The notes under the pieces were generated by a model. The model did no database searches and was not told where the DNA came from. It saw only the letters and a list, made by a program, of their open reading frames with translations. Shown piece after piece: positions 8,131 through 17,408 of a stretch of 31,221 nucleotides of DNA. The stretch comes from Clostridiales bacterium UBA1763 (lineage in GTDB: Bacteria > Bacillota > Clostridia > Oscillospirales > Oscillospiraceae): assembly GCA_002314685.1 (NCBI GenBank), contig DCHB01000066.1, positions 40,573-71,793 on the forward strand, read 5' to 3'. Position 1 is the first letter of the stretch; each line of letters begins with the position of its first letter. Both the position numbers and the translations under genes were made by a program.

Positions 8131-9194
8131 CGGTTATGGATAAAAGAAGCAATACGAAAAAAATAAATGTAGGCGGCGTGTCTGTGGGCGGTGACGCTGA
8201 TGTCAGCGTGCAGTCGATGTGCAACACAAAGACTCACGATGTTGAGGCAACCGTTGAGCAGATAAAGCAGTTTAAGGCGGCGGGCTGTGATATTGTCCGC
8301 ATAGCTATCCCCGATATGAAGGCGGCACGCGCAATATCTGCAATAAAAGAGCAGGTCGATATGCCGCTTGTCGCGGATATTCACTTTGATTATACCCTCG
8401 CACTTGAGGCGGCAGAACGAGGTATAGATAAAATCAGAATTAACCCGGGCAATATAGGCGATACCCAAAATGTCCGCGCCGTTGCCGAGGCGTGCCGCAA
8501 ACGCAATATACCCATTCGCATAGGTGTAAACTCGGGCAGTCTTGAAAAAAGACTCATCGAAAAATACGGGCACCCCACACCCGAGGCTATGGTCGAAAGT
8601 GCGAGAGGACACATTGAGCTTCTCAACAGATTTGATTTTGACGATATCTGCCTTTCCATGAAGTCGTCAAGAGTGCCGTTCACAGTAGCGGCATACCGAC
8701 TTGCCGCGGAGGAGTTTGACTATCCTCTGCACCTCGGTGTTACCGAGACGGGCACGGCATGGAACGGCACAATTCAGTCGGCAGTCGGCATAGGCACGCT
8801 TTTGTGCGAGGGCATAGGCAATACGATAAGAGTGTCCCTCACGGCAGACCCCGTCGAGGAGGTCAAAACGGGCATAGCCATACTCAAGGCGGCGGGCTTA
8901 AGGCAGGGGATACGCCTCGTATCCTGCCCGACCTGCGGCAGAACGCAGATTGACCTTATAGCCCTTGCCCACGAGGTCGAAAAACGCATCGAGGGCATAA
9001 AGAGAAATATAACAGTTGCCGTCATGGGCTGTGTTGTAAACGGTCCGGGTGAGGCAAGAGAGGCAGATTACGGTATAGCGGGCGGCGTTGACTGCGGTCT
9101 GCTTATAAAGCACGGCGAGGTTATCGGCACATATCCGTATGACCGTCTGTGCGATGCACTGATAGATTTAATTGAGAAAGATGCTGAGGATTAA
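8127..9194 (+). CDS. ispG: 4-hydroxy-3-methylbut-2-enyl diphosphate synthase (flavodoxin/ferredoxin)
   Basis: This 355-residue [4Fe-4S] enzyme makes HMBPP from MEcPP, the penultimate MEP-pathway step. The cluster ligands are visible as C267 and C270 (SCPTCGRT) and C302 (VMGCVVNGPGE), with the conserved Glu at 309. The TIM-barrel start (VQSMCNTKTHDVEAT) and GVTETGT are also typical. Length is that of the compact bacterial form. The ATG overlaps the rseP stop (ATGA); a second in-frame ATG at 8136 is possible. polC begins two bases after its stop. Confidence 0.97.
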   Translation: MTVMDKRSNTKKINVGGVSVGGDADVSVQSMCNTKTHDVEATVEQIKQFKAAGCDIVRIAIPDMKAARAISAIKEQVDMPLVADIHFDYTLALEAAERGIDKIRINPGNIGDTQNVRAVAEACRKRNIPIRIGVNSGSLEKRLIEKYGHPTPEAMVESARGHIELLNRFDFDDICLSMKSSRVPFTVAAYRLAAEEFDYPLHLGVTETGTAWNGTIQSAVGIGTLLCEGIGNTIRVSLTADPVEEVKTGIAILKAAGLRQGIRLVSCPTCGRTQIDLIALAHEVEKRIEGIKRNITVAVMGCVVNGPGEAREADYGIAGGVDCGLLIKHGEVIGTYPYDRLCDALIDLIEKDAED

Positions 9195-9196
9195 GC

Positions 9197-12100
9197 GTGA
9201 TAGAGCACACTTCGTTTATTGAAATATTCCCGAGCTGTCAGCAGGTCGCTGATACCTGCGGGGGACTGAATAAGGCGTATGTGACGGATGTCGCAGTCAG
9301 CACTGCCGAGCAGACAATAAGCATCTCGGCTCATTTTACGCGCCTTCCCGCACCTGCAGAGCTTGACAAGCTCTGCGGCATAATCCGTGCGGATTACGGG
9401 CTTAAAAGCGTTGAAATAAAGCCCGATTATCCCAAGCCCAAGACGGAATTCGTGCCGAAGGCTCAGACGGGAGGCACTGTCGCCGCCAAGCCGAAGGGCG
9501 ATGTAATAATGGGCAGAAGCATCAAAAAAGCGCCCATGCCCATGTCCGAGCTCACTCTCGATTCGGGCAATGTTGTCATTGAGGGCGATGTTTTCGACGT
9601 AACAAGCCGCAAGCTTCAAAAGCGTGACGGCGCGGTTTTGTGCTTTGATATGACCGACCTCACGGGCTCAATCCGAGTCTCCCGCTATTTGAGAGGCGAC
9701 GATGACCAATCTGTCATAAGCAAGATAAGCGACGGCGACCATGTCATAGTATCGGGCGTTGTAAATTACAGCCGCTACGATGAGGATATGGTAATTGAGC
9801 CGCGGCATATTATGAAGGGCAAAAAGCACGTGCGCACGGATGATGCCGAGCAAAAACGCGTTGAGCTCCATGTACATACGAGATTTTCGGCACTTGACGC
9901 ACTGACGGAGCCTGCCGAGATCGTAAAGCGCGCCGCATATTGGGGACACCCCGCAATAGCGGTAACAGACCACGGCGTTTTGCAGGCATTCCCCGATATG
10001 TGGAAGGCGGGCAAGGCAAACGGCGTAAAGATAATTTACGGACTCGAGTGCTATTTTGTAAACGACCTTGACGGCAATCTCGCCGTGCACGGTGACAGCG
10101 ACCTGCCCATAGACGGCGAAATGGTCGCGTTTGACATTGAAACAACGGGACTTAACGCAGGCTCGGACAGAATGACCGAGATAGGTGCGGTTATCTATGC
10201 GGGCAATGAGATAAAGGGAAGCTTCAACACCTTTGTCAACCCCGAAATGCACATCCCGCAGGAGATTACTCAGCTTACGGGCATAACAGACGCTGATGTC
10301 AAGGACGCACCGAGCGAGGCGGAGGCAATGCGTGCCTTCCTCGAATTTGCCGGTGACCGCCCGATAGTGGCGCATAATGCCGATTTCGATACGGGCTTCA
10401 TGGCATCGGCGGCGGCGCGCTGCGGCATTGAGTTTGAGCCCGTGTATCTTGACACGCTCGCACTCAGCCATGCGCTCTTGCCCGACCTTAAAAAGCATAA
10501 GCTCGATATGGTGTCAAACAGACTCAGTCTGCCCGATTTTAACCACCACAGAGCGAGTGACGATGCCCTTGTCGTTGCACGCATAATGGGCAGATTTATT
10601 CCCATGCTCCAAGAGCACGGAGCAAAGACCGTAAACGATATTCAGTCGGTCTATGCAAAGATAAAGCCCGCCGACCATGCAAGGTCGCGCCACATGATAC
10701 TGCTCGTAAAGAACAGAACGGGACTTAAAAATCTGTACGAAATGGTCTCACAGTCCTATCTTAAATACTTCTACAAGACACCGACAGTGCCGAAAAGCCT
10801 GCTTATAAATCACCGCGAGGGCATACTCGTAGGCTCCTCCTGCGGTATGGGCGAGCTGTACGGCGCGGTCATGCACGGCGCATCCGATGCCGAGCTCAAG
10901 CGCATAGCATCCTTCTACGACTATCTTGAAATTCAGCCTATCGGCAACAACCGCTTCCTTATAGATAACGGCATTGTCAAGGACGAAAGCGTCCTGCAGG
11001 ATTACAACCGCAGAATAATCAAAATAGGTAGGGAGCTTAATAAGCCCGTTATTGCCGCAAGCGATGTGCATTTTCTCGATAAAGAGGACGAGCAGTACAG
11101 AAAGATACTTCAGGCGGCAAAGAAATTCTCCGATGCAGACCGCGGCTGTCCTATATTCTTCCGCACAACCGACGAAATGCTCGCGGAATTTGCCTATCTC
11201 GGCGATGAGCTTGCAAAGGAGGTCGTAATAACAAACCCCAATGCAATAGCCGAGCAGATAGATGAAATCGAGCTTCTGCCGAAGGATTTGTTCCCGCCGA
11301 AGATTGAAAACTCCGCAAATGAGCTAAAAGAGCTCGTTTACGGCAAAATGCACTCAATTTACGGCGAAAATCCGCCCGAAATAGTGCAGGAGCGAGTCGA
11401 TACCGAGCTGAATACAATACTCGACCACAGCTACGATGTCATATACATGAGCGCACAGAAGCTTGTGCAAAACTCGCTTGAGCACGGCTACCTCGTCGGC
11501 AGTCGAGGCAGTGTCGGCTCATCAATCGTAGCCTATATGTCGGGCATAACCGAGGTTAACTCACTTCCGCCGCACTATGTTTGCCCCAAGTGCTGTCACA
11601 GCGAATTTGTAACCGACGGCTCATACGGCTGCGGCGCGGATATGCCGCCGAAAAACTGCCCCGAATGCGGCGAGCTTATGCGGCAGGACGGCTTTGACAT
11701 TCCGTTTGAAACCTTCCTCGGCTTCCCGGGAAATGAAAAAACACCCGATATCGACCTCAACTTCTCGGGCGAATATCAGGCGCAGGCGCATAAATACACC
11801 GAGGAGCTTTTCGGCTCTGACCATGTTTTCAGAGCAGGCACTATCGGCACGCTCGCCGAGAAAACCGCTTACGGCTACGTTAAAAAGTACCTCGAGGAGC
11901 GTCAGCTCAAGGTCACGAAGGCGGAGGAAAACCGCCTTGCAAAGGGACTTGTCGGCGTAAAGCGCACAACGGGTCAGCACCCCGGCGGACTTGTAGTTAT
12001 CCCGCAGGATATGGATGTCACGGATTTCTGCCCCGTACAGCATCCCGCCGATGACCCGACAAGCGATATAATAACGACTCATTTTGAATATCACTGCATG

Positions 12101-13204
12101 GAGGCTAACCTCCTTAAGCTTGACGAGCTCGGTCACGATGACCCGACCATGATACGAATGCTTGAGGATGCAACGGGCGTTGACGCAAAGAATATTTTGC
12201 TCTCAGACCCCGACACCATGAAGATATTTACAACACCCACGGTGCTCGGCTTGCCCGACGATGACCCGATTATCGGCAAAACGGGCAGTATAGGCATACC
12301 CGAATTCGGCACAGGCTTTACAAGACAGATGCTCGTTGAAACTCAGCCCACGCAGTTTGACACGCTTGTAAGACTTTCGGGCTTCTCACACGGCACCGAT
12401 GTATGGGCGGGCAATATCCGTGACCTCATCGTAAACGGCATAGCAACGGTTAACGAAACAGTCGGCTGTCGTGACGATATTATGCTCTACCTCATCCAAA
12501 AGGGTATGGAGCCGTCACTCGCGTTTAAGACGATGGAGGCGGTGCGTAAGGGCAAGGTCAAGAAAAGCGGCGAATTCCCGGGCGATGCCGAGAAGCAGAT
12601 GAACGCCTTCGGAGTGCCCGAATGGTACATAGAATCCTGCCGTAAGATTGCCTATCTTTTCCCGAAGGCACACGCGGTTGCCTATGTTATGATGGCATTC
12701 CGCATCGCATGGTTTAAGGTGCATGAGCCCCTCGCATTTTACAGCGCATATTTCTACCGCCGCAGTCAGAAGGACGGCTTTGATGCCGAGATGATGACGG
12801 GCGGCACGGATGCCGTGCGCCGCAAGATAAATGAGCTGAAGAAAAAGCCTGATATAAGCTCAAAGGAAGAGGATTTGCTCACAACCTTAGAGGCGGTTTA
12901 CGAGTTTAATATGCGCGGCTTTGAGTTTGCACCCATTGACCTGTATAAATCCGATGCCGTCAAGTTTATTATCACCGATGACGGCAGACTTTTGCCCCCG
13001 TTTGTGGCAATATCGGGACTCGGCGAGACCGCGGCTTATGACCTGCAAAAATGCACGGCGGACGGACAGACCTACATCTCGGTTGAGGAGGTCAGCGCAG
13101 CCTGCCCGAAGGTCAGCCAAAGCCACCTTGAAGCACTCAAGCGTCTCGGCGCACTCGGACAAATGCCCGAAAGCTCGCAGATAAACCTTTTTGAAGGCTT
13201 TTGA
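9197..13204 (+). CDS. polC: DNA polymerase III alpha subunit, PolC type
   Basis: This 1335-residue replicative polymerase is the Gram-positive type with built-in 3'-5' proofreading. In order I see an N-terminal domain, an OB-fold region (about 110-200), the first part of the PHP domain (H225-V-H227), an inserted DEDDh exonuclease starting at F312-D313-I-E315-T-T and continuing with AHNADFDTGF and HHRASDDALV, then the rest of PHP. Further on are four-cysteine zinc-binding pairs (CPKC, CPEC) and the polymerase active site with D851 and D853 (PDIDLNFSGE). It is about 100 residues shorter than B. subtilis PolC, mainly at the N-terminus. The start is GTG, with GAGG about eight bases before it inside the ispG end. 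A hairpin terminator follows immediately. Confidence 0.97.
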   Translation: MIEHTSFIEIFPSCQQVADTCGGLNKAYVTDVAVSTAEQTISISAHFTRLPAPAELDKLCGIIRADYGLKSVEIKPDYPKPKTEFVPKAQTGGTVAAKPKGDVIMGRSIKKAPMPMSELTLDSGNVVIEGDVFDVTSRKLQKRDGAVLCFDMTDLTGSIRVSRYLRGDDDQSVISKISDGDHVIVSGVVNYSRYDEDMVIEPRHIMKGKKHVRTDDAEQKRVELHVHTRFSALDALTEPAEIVKRAAYWGHPAIAVTDHGVLQAFPDMWKAGKANGVKIIYGLECYFVNDLDGNLAVHGDSDLPIDGEMVAFDIETTGLNAGSDRMTEIGAVIYAGNEIKGSFNTFVNPEMHIPQEITQLTGITDADVKDAPSEAEAMRAFLEFAGDRPIVAHNADFDTGFMASAAARCGIEFEPVYLDTLALSHALLPDLKKHKLDMVSNRLSLPDFNHHRASDDALVVARIMGRFIPMLQEHGAKTVNDIQSVYAKIKPADHARSRHMILLVKNRTGLKNLYEMVSQSYLKYFYKTPTVPKSLLINHREGILVGSSCGMGELYGAVMHGASDAELKRIASFYDYLEIQPIGNNRFLIDNGIVKDESVLQDYNRRIIKIGRELNKPVIAASDVHFLDKEDEQYRKILQAAKKFSDADRGCPIFFRTTDEMLAEFAYLGDELAKEVVITNPNAIAEQIDEIELLPKDLFPPKIENSANELKELVYGKMHSIYGENPPEIVQERVDTELNTILDHSYDVIYMSAQKLVQNSLEHGYLVGSRGSVGSSIVAYMSGITEVNSLPPHYVCPKCCHSEFVTDGSYGCGADMPPKNCPECGELMRQDGFDIPFETFLGFPGNEKTPDIDLNFSGEYQAQAHKYTEELFGSDHVFRAGTIGTLAEKTAYGYVKKYLEERQLKVTKAEENRLAKGLVGVKRTTGQHPGGLVVIPQDMDVTDFCPVQHPADDPTSDIITTHFEYHCMEANLLKLDELGHDDPTMIRMLEDATGVDAKNILLSDPDTMKIFTTPTVLGLPDDDPIIGKTGSIGIPEFGTGFTRQMLVETQPTQFDTLVRLSGFSHGTDVWAGNIRDLIVNGIATVNETVGCRDDIMLYLIQKGMEPSLAFKTMEAVRKGKVKKSGEFPGDAEKQMNAFGVPEWYIESCRKIAYLFPKAHAVAYVMMAFRIAWFKVHEPLAFYSAYFYRRSQKDGFDAEMMTGGTDAVRRKINELKKKPDISSKEEDLLTTLEAVYEFNMRGFEFAPIDLYKSDAVKFIITDDGRLLPPFVAISGLGETAAYDLQKCTADGQTYISVEEVSAACPKVSQSHLEALKRLGALGQMPESSQINLFEGF

Positions 13205-13211
13205 TAGGCTC

Positions 13212-13250
13212 AAAATATGCACTTCCGTTTGGTGGTGCATATTTTTTGTA
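13212..13250 (+). terminator. Terminator of the pyrH-polC operon
   Basis: An 11-bp stem (13212-13222 with 13235-13245) and a 12-base loop start seven bases after the polC stop and run into six T residues. It closes the long operon and separates it from the tspO-like gene. Confidence 0.8.
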
Positions 13251-13304
13251 TTATTCTTAATAAGCTGTCATAAACTATCCGTAAATACAATATGGAGGAC
13301 AGCC

Positions 13305-13775
13305 ATGAAAATAAATTGGAAACAGCTCGGCACGGCACTGTTTATCCCGCTTGCCGTAGGCGGCGTATCGTCACTGCTGACAAAGGACAATATGATAATG
13401 TTCGAGCTTATTAAAAAGCCGTCTTATGCTCCGCCGCAGTGGTTATTTCCCACGGCGTGGTCGGTGCTGTATGTCCTTATGGGCATAGCCTCATATCTCG
13501 TTTGTACCGTCGATGCCCCGCACAGAAAAAAGCAGTGTGCACTCATAGCCTATGCAATAAGCCTCGTTTTCAACTTCGCGTGGACGCTGATTTTCTTCAA
13601 TCTCGAAAATTATCTGCTCGCATTCGTGTGGCTATGCGCATTGTGGCTTACAATTTTAATAAGCATATTCCGCTTCGGTGCCGTCAAAAAAGCCTCTGCA
13701 TGGCTTTTAGTCCCGTATATTCTATGGGTAAGCTTTGCGGGAGTACTTAATTATGCCGTATATACGCTCAATTAA
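13305..13775 (+). CDS. tspO: TspO/MBR-family membrane protein
   Basis: This 156-residue protein has five hydrophobic segments and the family's signature stretches: a Pro-rich loop (KPSYAPPQWLFPTAW), then SVLYVLMGIASYL, and FNFAWTLIFF. TspO proteins bind tetrapyrroles or sterols and act in stress or porphyrin responses; the role in anaerobes is unsettled. I chose the ATG at 13305, which has GGAGG seven bases upstream. The longer frame opening at 13191 overlaps the polC terminator and is not credible. I see no strong promoter in the short gap after the polC terminator. The stop is 93 bases before the lipoprotein gene, which has its own promoter. Confidence 0.88.
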   Translation: MKINWKQLGTALFIPLAVGGVSSLLTKDNMIMFELIKKPSYAPPQWLFPTAWSVLYVLMGIASYLVCTVDAPHRKKQCALIAYAISLVFNFAWTLIFFNLENYLLAFVWLCALWLTILISIFRFGAVKKASAWLLVPYILWVSFAGVLNYAVYTLN

Positions 13776-13786
13776 ACTATAATCAG

Positions 13787-13815
13787 TTGCACTTTTCGTC
13801 GGCTTGTGCTAAAAT
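13787..13815 (+). promoter_or_regulatory. Sigma-A promoter of the lipoprotein gene
   Basis: TTGCAC (13787-13792), a 17-base spacer and TAAAAT (13810-13815) precede the gene at 13869. A second TATAAT at 13834-13839 has no good -35. Confidence 0.6.
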
Positions 13816-13868
13816 ATCTCCGTGTAAATAGAGTATAATTTCCAAAACTGCGGAAAGAGGTATATAAT

Positions 13869-14270
13869 ATGAAAAAACTGAAAATACTGTCTGTCTGCTT
13901 TGCCGCGGCACTTTGCGTGCTATTATCGGCTTGCAGTTTCACAAATCAGGATGTCGATAACCCCGTGCCGACAGCACCCGAGGCAACTCCCGTCGTAACC
14001 GATAACGACAAGGATAAGAACGATAACGGAAATCAGGGCACCGAGCAGTATAATGACGACAACAGCTACTCGGATAATGACAACAGCAGCTCGAAGAAGA
14101 ACGACGATAACAACAGCAGCTCAAGCTCGAACAGCGGTACAAAAAAGCCCGACAGCAGTAAAACCGACGATAAATCCGAGCAGAGCGAGGACGGCGGCAA
14201 TACCGACGAGCCCGAGCAGGATCCCGAGCCCACCCGCAGGGCATCCTCAGGCAATCTTCAGACAAATTAA
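13869..14270 (+). CDS. Small Asp/Asn/Ser-rich lipoprotein
   Basis: This 133-residue protein starts with a lipoprotein signal peptide: a basic MKKLK, a hydrophobic core and the lipobox L-S-A-C22. After acylation of C22 it should be anchored on the outer face of the membrane. The rest is low complexity, made almost only of Asp, Asn, Ser, Glu, Thr, Lys and Pro, with runs of DDN, DNN and SSSS, so it is probably disordered. No folded domain is visible, and no function can be assigned; an extended surface spacer or cation-binding tail are guesses. It has its own promoter, a GAGG ribosome site and its own terminator, so it is monocistronic. The ORF is intact despite the repetitive codons. Confidence 0.8.
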   Translation: MKKLKILSVCFAAALCVLLSACSFTNQDVDNPVPTAPEATPVVTDNDKDKNDNGNQGTEQYNDDNSYSDNDNSSSKKNDDNNSSSSSNSGTKKPDSSKTDDKSEQSEDGGNTDEPEQDPEPTRRASSGNLQTN

Positions 14271-14286
14271 AAATATACAAAGTTAT

Positions 14287-14320
14287 AAAAAAAGTTTTGC
14301 TTTGCAAAACTTTTTTTATT
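14287..14320. terminator. Terminator of the lipoprotein gene
   Basis: A 14-bp perfect stem (14287-14300 with 14304-14317) with a three-base loop begins 17 bases after the stop. It is flanked by A and T runs, so it could stop transcription in both directions. Confidence 0.85.
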
Positions 14321-14370
14321 TTTATTTCAGTTTATGGACATATTGGGACTGTTTTGCTCAGTGTCGAAGA

Positions 14371-14398
14371 TTGACGAAATAAAAAATTGAGCTATAAT
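14371..14398 (+). promoter_or_regulatory. Sigma-A promoter of the GlpA-like/FGGY/AGPS-like operon
   Basis: TTGACG (14371-14376), a 16-base spacer and a perfect TATAAT (14393-14398) stand 50 bases before the first start codon. No regulator gene lies next to the operon, and I see no clear operator. Confidence 0.7.
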
Positions 14399-14449
14399 AT
14401 AGTGTAAGAAAAATATACTGTGTGTATGGTAAAGACCGAGGAAGCAGTA

Positions 14450-16162
14450 ATGAAAATCAGGGCAATAAACAGAAAACTGAAAAAGCAGTACGGCAATGCG
14501 GTAAACGCCTCGTATGAGGACGGGTGCATAGTTCTTCGCGGTAATCTCGACAAGTGGGACGATGTTGTAGCCGCGGGTATGCTGTGCGCCGAGCCGTACT
14601 CAAAATGCCATGTCGTAAACGACATAGTATTCACGGGTGCCGAGGCGCAGAAAATGCGTATGCCGAGCCTTAAGGACAAGGCACTTGAGGGGGATAAGCC
14701 CGATGTGCTCATAATAGGCGGCGGCATTTCGGGCTGTTCGATAGCAAGAGAGCTTTCGCGCTTTAAGCTCGATATTCTCCTGCTTGAAAAGGAGGCAGAC
14801 CTCGCATTAGGCGCATCGGGGCGCAATGACGGCGAGGTGCACCCGGGTATAGACTTGTCACGCGGCTCGTTAAAGCACAAATATATCCGCAGAGCAAACA
14901 GAATGTACGATGCTGTCTGCGCCGAGCTTGACATCCCGTTTAAGAGAGTGGGGCAGTATGCCTGCTTCGGCAAAATGTCGTGGCTTCCCGTTGTGTGGCT
15001 TTTTGTTCAAAAACGCAAATACATAGACGGTATTGACGATGCAAAATTAGTCCTCGGAAGCAAAATAAGAAAAACAGAGCCGAATCTCAATTCGGATTTT
15101 GCCTTTGCAATTTCAAATCCGTCCTCGGGCTGTGTGAGTCCTTATAATCTTGTAATCGCCTATGCGGAAAATGCCGTGGCAAACGGCGCGAGAGTGTCCC
15201 TCAATACCGCCGTTACGGGTATGGAGGTCAAAAACGGCAGAATAAATGCCGTAATGACAAACCGCGGCACGGTTTATCCCAAGATAGTCATAAACTGTGC
15301 GGGCGTGTTCTCCGATGAGGTCGCACGCATGGCGAATGACAGGTTTTTCTCAATTCATCCCCGCCGCGGCACAAACTCGATTTTGGATAAAAAAGCGGGC
15401 AAACGCATGGGCATGATTGCCTCTGTCGTCGGCGCAAGCATACCGGGCAAGACTCGCACAAAGGGCGGCGGTATTCTGCACACCGTGCACGATAATCTGC
15501 TCATAGGTCCCGACGCAGTTGAAACCTACGAGCGTGAAAACACCGCAACCTCGCCCGACAGCATCGAGCGCGTTTTCGCAAAGCAGAAGGTGACAATGCC
15601 TACACTGAGCGAAAAGGATATAATCACCTACTTCACGGGAGTGCGTGCCCCCACCTATGAAGAGGATTTCATAATCGAATGGGGCAGAAAAACGGAGAAT
15701 ATTATCCATGTCGCGGGCATTCAGTCCCCGGGACTCACAACCGCACCCGCAGTTGCCGAGGATGTGGCGCAAATGGCGGCATCGGCACTCAAGGCGGAGA
15801 AAAACGAAAGCTTCAACCCGGTGCGTCATGCACCGCCGCACTTAGCCGCAATGAGCGACAGTGAGAGGGCGGAGCTTATAAAGCAAAATCCCGATTACGG
15901 CGTGATAGTGTGCCGCTGTGAGGAGGTAAGCCGCGGAGAAATTCTCGATGCGCTCAATAGTCCTATATGCGTGCCGACTGTTGACGGTATCAAAAAGCGT
16001 TTAAGACCCGGTATGGGCAGATGTCAGGGTGGCTTCTGTTCGCCGCTTGTGACGAAAATCATAGCCGAATACCTCGGCGTCCCGCTTTCCGAGGTCAAAA
16101 AATCCTCGGAGCAGTCCCCGATAGTTTTTGAGAGCGTGAAGGGAGGCGGCGAGAATGAATAA
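14450..16162 (+). CDS. GlpA-like FAD-dependent dehydrogenase with BON-like N-terminus and [2Fe-2S] BFD domain
   Basis: This 570-residue protein resembles the catalytic GlpA type of anaerobic glycerol-3-phosphate dehydrogenase. Residues about 10-65 look like a BON domain (SYEDGCIVLRGNLDKWDDVV), which is unusual for this family. A DAO-type FAD domain starts at I88-I-G-G-G-I-S-G95 and continues through GASGRNDGEVHPGIDLSRGS. The C-terminus has a BFD-like [2Fe-2S] module with C488-x-C490 and C525-x4-C530. It probably oxidises a phosphorylated polyol or hydroxy acid and passes electrons to the next two gene products. I chose the ATG at 14450, which has GAGGA upstream; 14420 is in frame but lacks one. 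It overlaps the next gene by eight bases. The true substrate is uncertain. Confidence 0.85.
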   Translation: MKIRAINRKLKKQYGNAVNASYEDGCIVLRGNLDKWDDVVAAGMLCAEPYSKCHVVNDIVFTGAEAQKMRMPSLKDKALEGDKPDVLIIGGGISGCSIARELSRFKLDILLLEKEADLALGASGRNDGEVHPGIDLSRGSLKHKYIRRANRMYDAVCAELDIPFKRVGQYACFGKMSWLPVVWLFVQKRKYIDGIDDAKLVLGSKIRKTEPNLNSDFAFAISNPSSGCVSPYNLVIAYAENAVANGARVSLNTAVTGMEVKNGRINAVMTNRGTVYPKIVINCAGVFSDEVARMANDRFFSIHPRRGTNSILDKKAGKRMGMIASVVGASIPGKTRTKGGGILHTVHDNLLIGPDAVETYERENTATSPDSIERVFAKQKVTMPTLSEKDIITYFTGVRAPTYEEDFIIEWGRKTENIIHVAGIQSPGLTTAPAVAEDVAQMAASALKAEKNESFNPVRHAPPHLAAMSDSERAELIKQNPDYGVIVCRCEEVSRGEILDALNSPICVPTVDGIKKRLRPGMGRCQGGFCSPLVTKIIAEYLGVPLSEVKKSSEQSPIVFESVKGGGENE

Positions 16163-17408
16163 TTTTGATGTTACGGTAATAGGCGGAGGTCCCGCAGGAC
16201 TTGCCGCGGCAATAAAAGCCTGCGATGAGGGCGCAAGGGTGCTTCTTATAGAACGCGAGGAGCGCCTCGGCGGTATGCTCAAGCAGTGCATACACGACGG
16301 CTTCGGCTTAAGCCGCTTCGGTGAGCGTCTTGCAGGTCCCGAATATGTTGAGCGCTTCATGGATAAGCTCAGCGAAAAGACTGTCGATGTCCGCCTTCTG
16401 ACCTTCGTTACACGTATTGAAAAAACAGCTGAGGGCTTTTGCGTTGTAACTGTATCCCGCGACGGGCTTGAAAGGATAAGCACAAAAACAATAGTACTTG
16501 CAACGGGCTGTCGTGAGCGCACTGCAAAGCAGGTGTTCATTCACGGCACACGCCCCGCAGGCGTATTCACCGCGGGCACTGCACAGCATTTCACAAACCG
16601 CCTCGGCGTTATGCCCACAAAAAAGTGCGTTATTTTAGGCTCGGGTGACATAGGACTTATCATGGCACGCCGCCTCACCCTTGAGGGTGCAAAGGTTTTA
16701 GGCGTGTATGAGATTAACCCCACGCCCTCGGGACTTACGAGAAACATTCATCAGTGCCTGCACGATTACGATATTCCGCTGTATTTAAGCCATACCGTCA
16801 CCCGCGTTTTCGGTGCCGACAGGCTTGAGGCGGTTGAAATCTGCGAGGTTGACGAGAGCTACAAGCCCATTGAGAGCACAAAAGTGCGCGTTGACTGCGA
16901 TGCGCTTATTGTATCCGTCGGACTTATCCCCGAAAACGAGCTTGCAGAGAGTGTCGGCGTTGAGCTTGACAGTCACACCAAAGGTCCCGTCTGCGACTGC
17001 CAGCTGATGACGAGCGTTGACGGAATTTTCTCCTGCGGCAACGCACTGCACGTAAACGACCTTGTCGATTTTGTCTCGGCATCGGGTGAGCTTGCGGGTT
17101 TAAGTGCCGCGCACTATGCAAAAAAGGCTCAGTGCAAGGTGAATATTAAAATCGGAAACGAATTTTTGTATCTCGTCCCGCAGCAGCTTGACCTCAATGC
17201 CGACAACTCAAGGGTGACGTTCTACTTCCGTTCAAAAGCCGTGCGTGAAAAGAGCCTTTTAAGGCTCACTGTTGATGGGCAGGAGGTATTCAAAAGGGTT
17301 TACCCCTTCCTGCGTCCTCCCGAGATGCAGCAGCTTGTGCTGAATATGGATAAATTTGCGGTACAAAACGGCTCCGATGTCCGTTTTTCGATAGAGGTGG
17401 CAGAATGA
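16155..17408 (+). CDS. NAD(P)/FAD-dependent oxidoreductase (partner of the GlpA-like enzyme)
   Basis: This 417-residue flavoprotein has an N-terminal FAD motif (VIGGGPAGLAAAIKA), the ATGCRERT segment, a second nucleotide-binding motif for NAD (ILGSGDIGLIMARRL) and a final FAD-contact CGNALHVNDLVDFVSASGE. It belongs to the pyridine-nucleotide-disulphide oxidoreductase fold, without a redox-active Cys pair that I can see. In gene sets of Clostridia and Thermotoga the same protein lies between a GlpA-like dehydrogenase and a DUF1667 protein and is thought to carry electrons between them and NAD or another acceptor; this is recalled knowledge. It overlaps the upstream gene by eight bases and the next by four, so the three are likely made as one complex. 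Confidence 0.86.
   Translation: MNNFDVTVIGGGPAGLAAAIKACDEGARVLLIEREERLGGMLKQCIHDGFGLSRFGERLAGPEYVERFMDKLSEKTVDVRLLTFVTRIEKTAEGFCVVTVSRDGLERISTKTIVLATGCRERTAKQVFIHGTRPAGVFTAGTAQHFTNRLGVMPTKKCVILGSGDIGLIMARRLTLEGAKVLGVYEINPTPSGLTRNIHQCLHDYDIPLYLSHTVTRVFGADRLEAVEICEVDESYKPIESTKVRVDCDALIVSVGLIPENELAESVGVELDSHTKGPVCDCQLMTSVDGIFSCGNALHVNDLVDFVSASGELAGLSAAHYAKKAQCKVNIKIGNEFLYLVPQQLDLNADNSRVTFYFRSKAVREKSLLRLTVDGQEVFKRVYPFLRPPEMQQLVLNMDKFAVQNGSDVRFSIEVAE

Noticed and set aside
13191..13304. N-terminal extension of the TspO-like protein
   Set aside because: It overlaps the polC end and its terminator; a GGAGG precedes the ATG at 13305.
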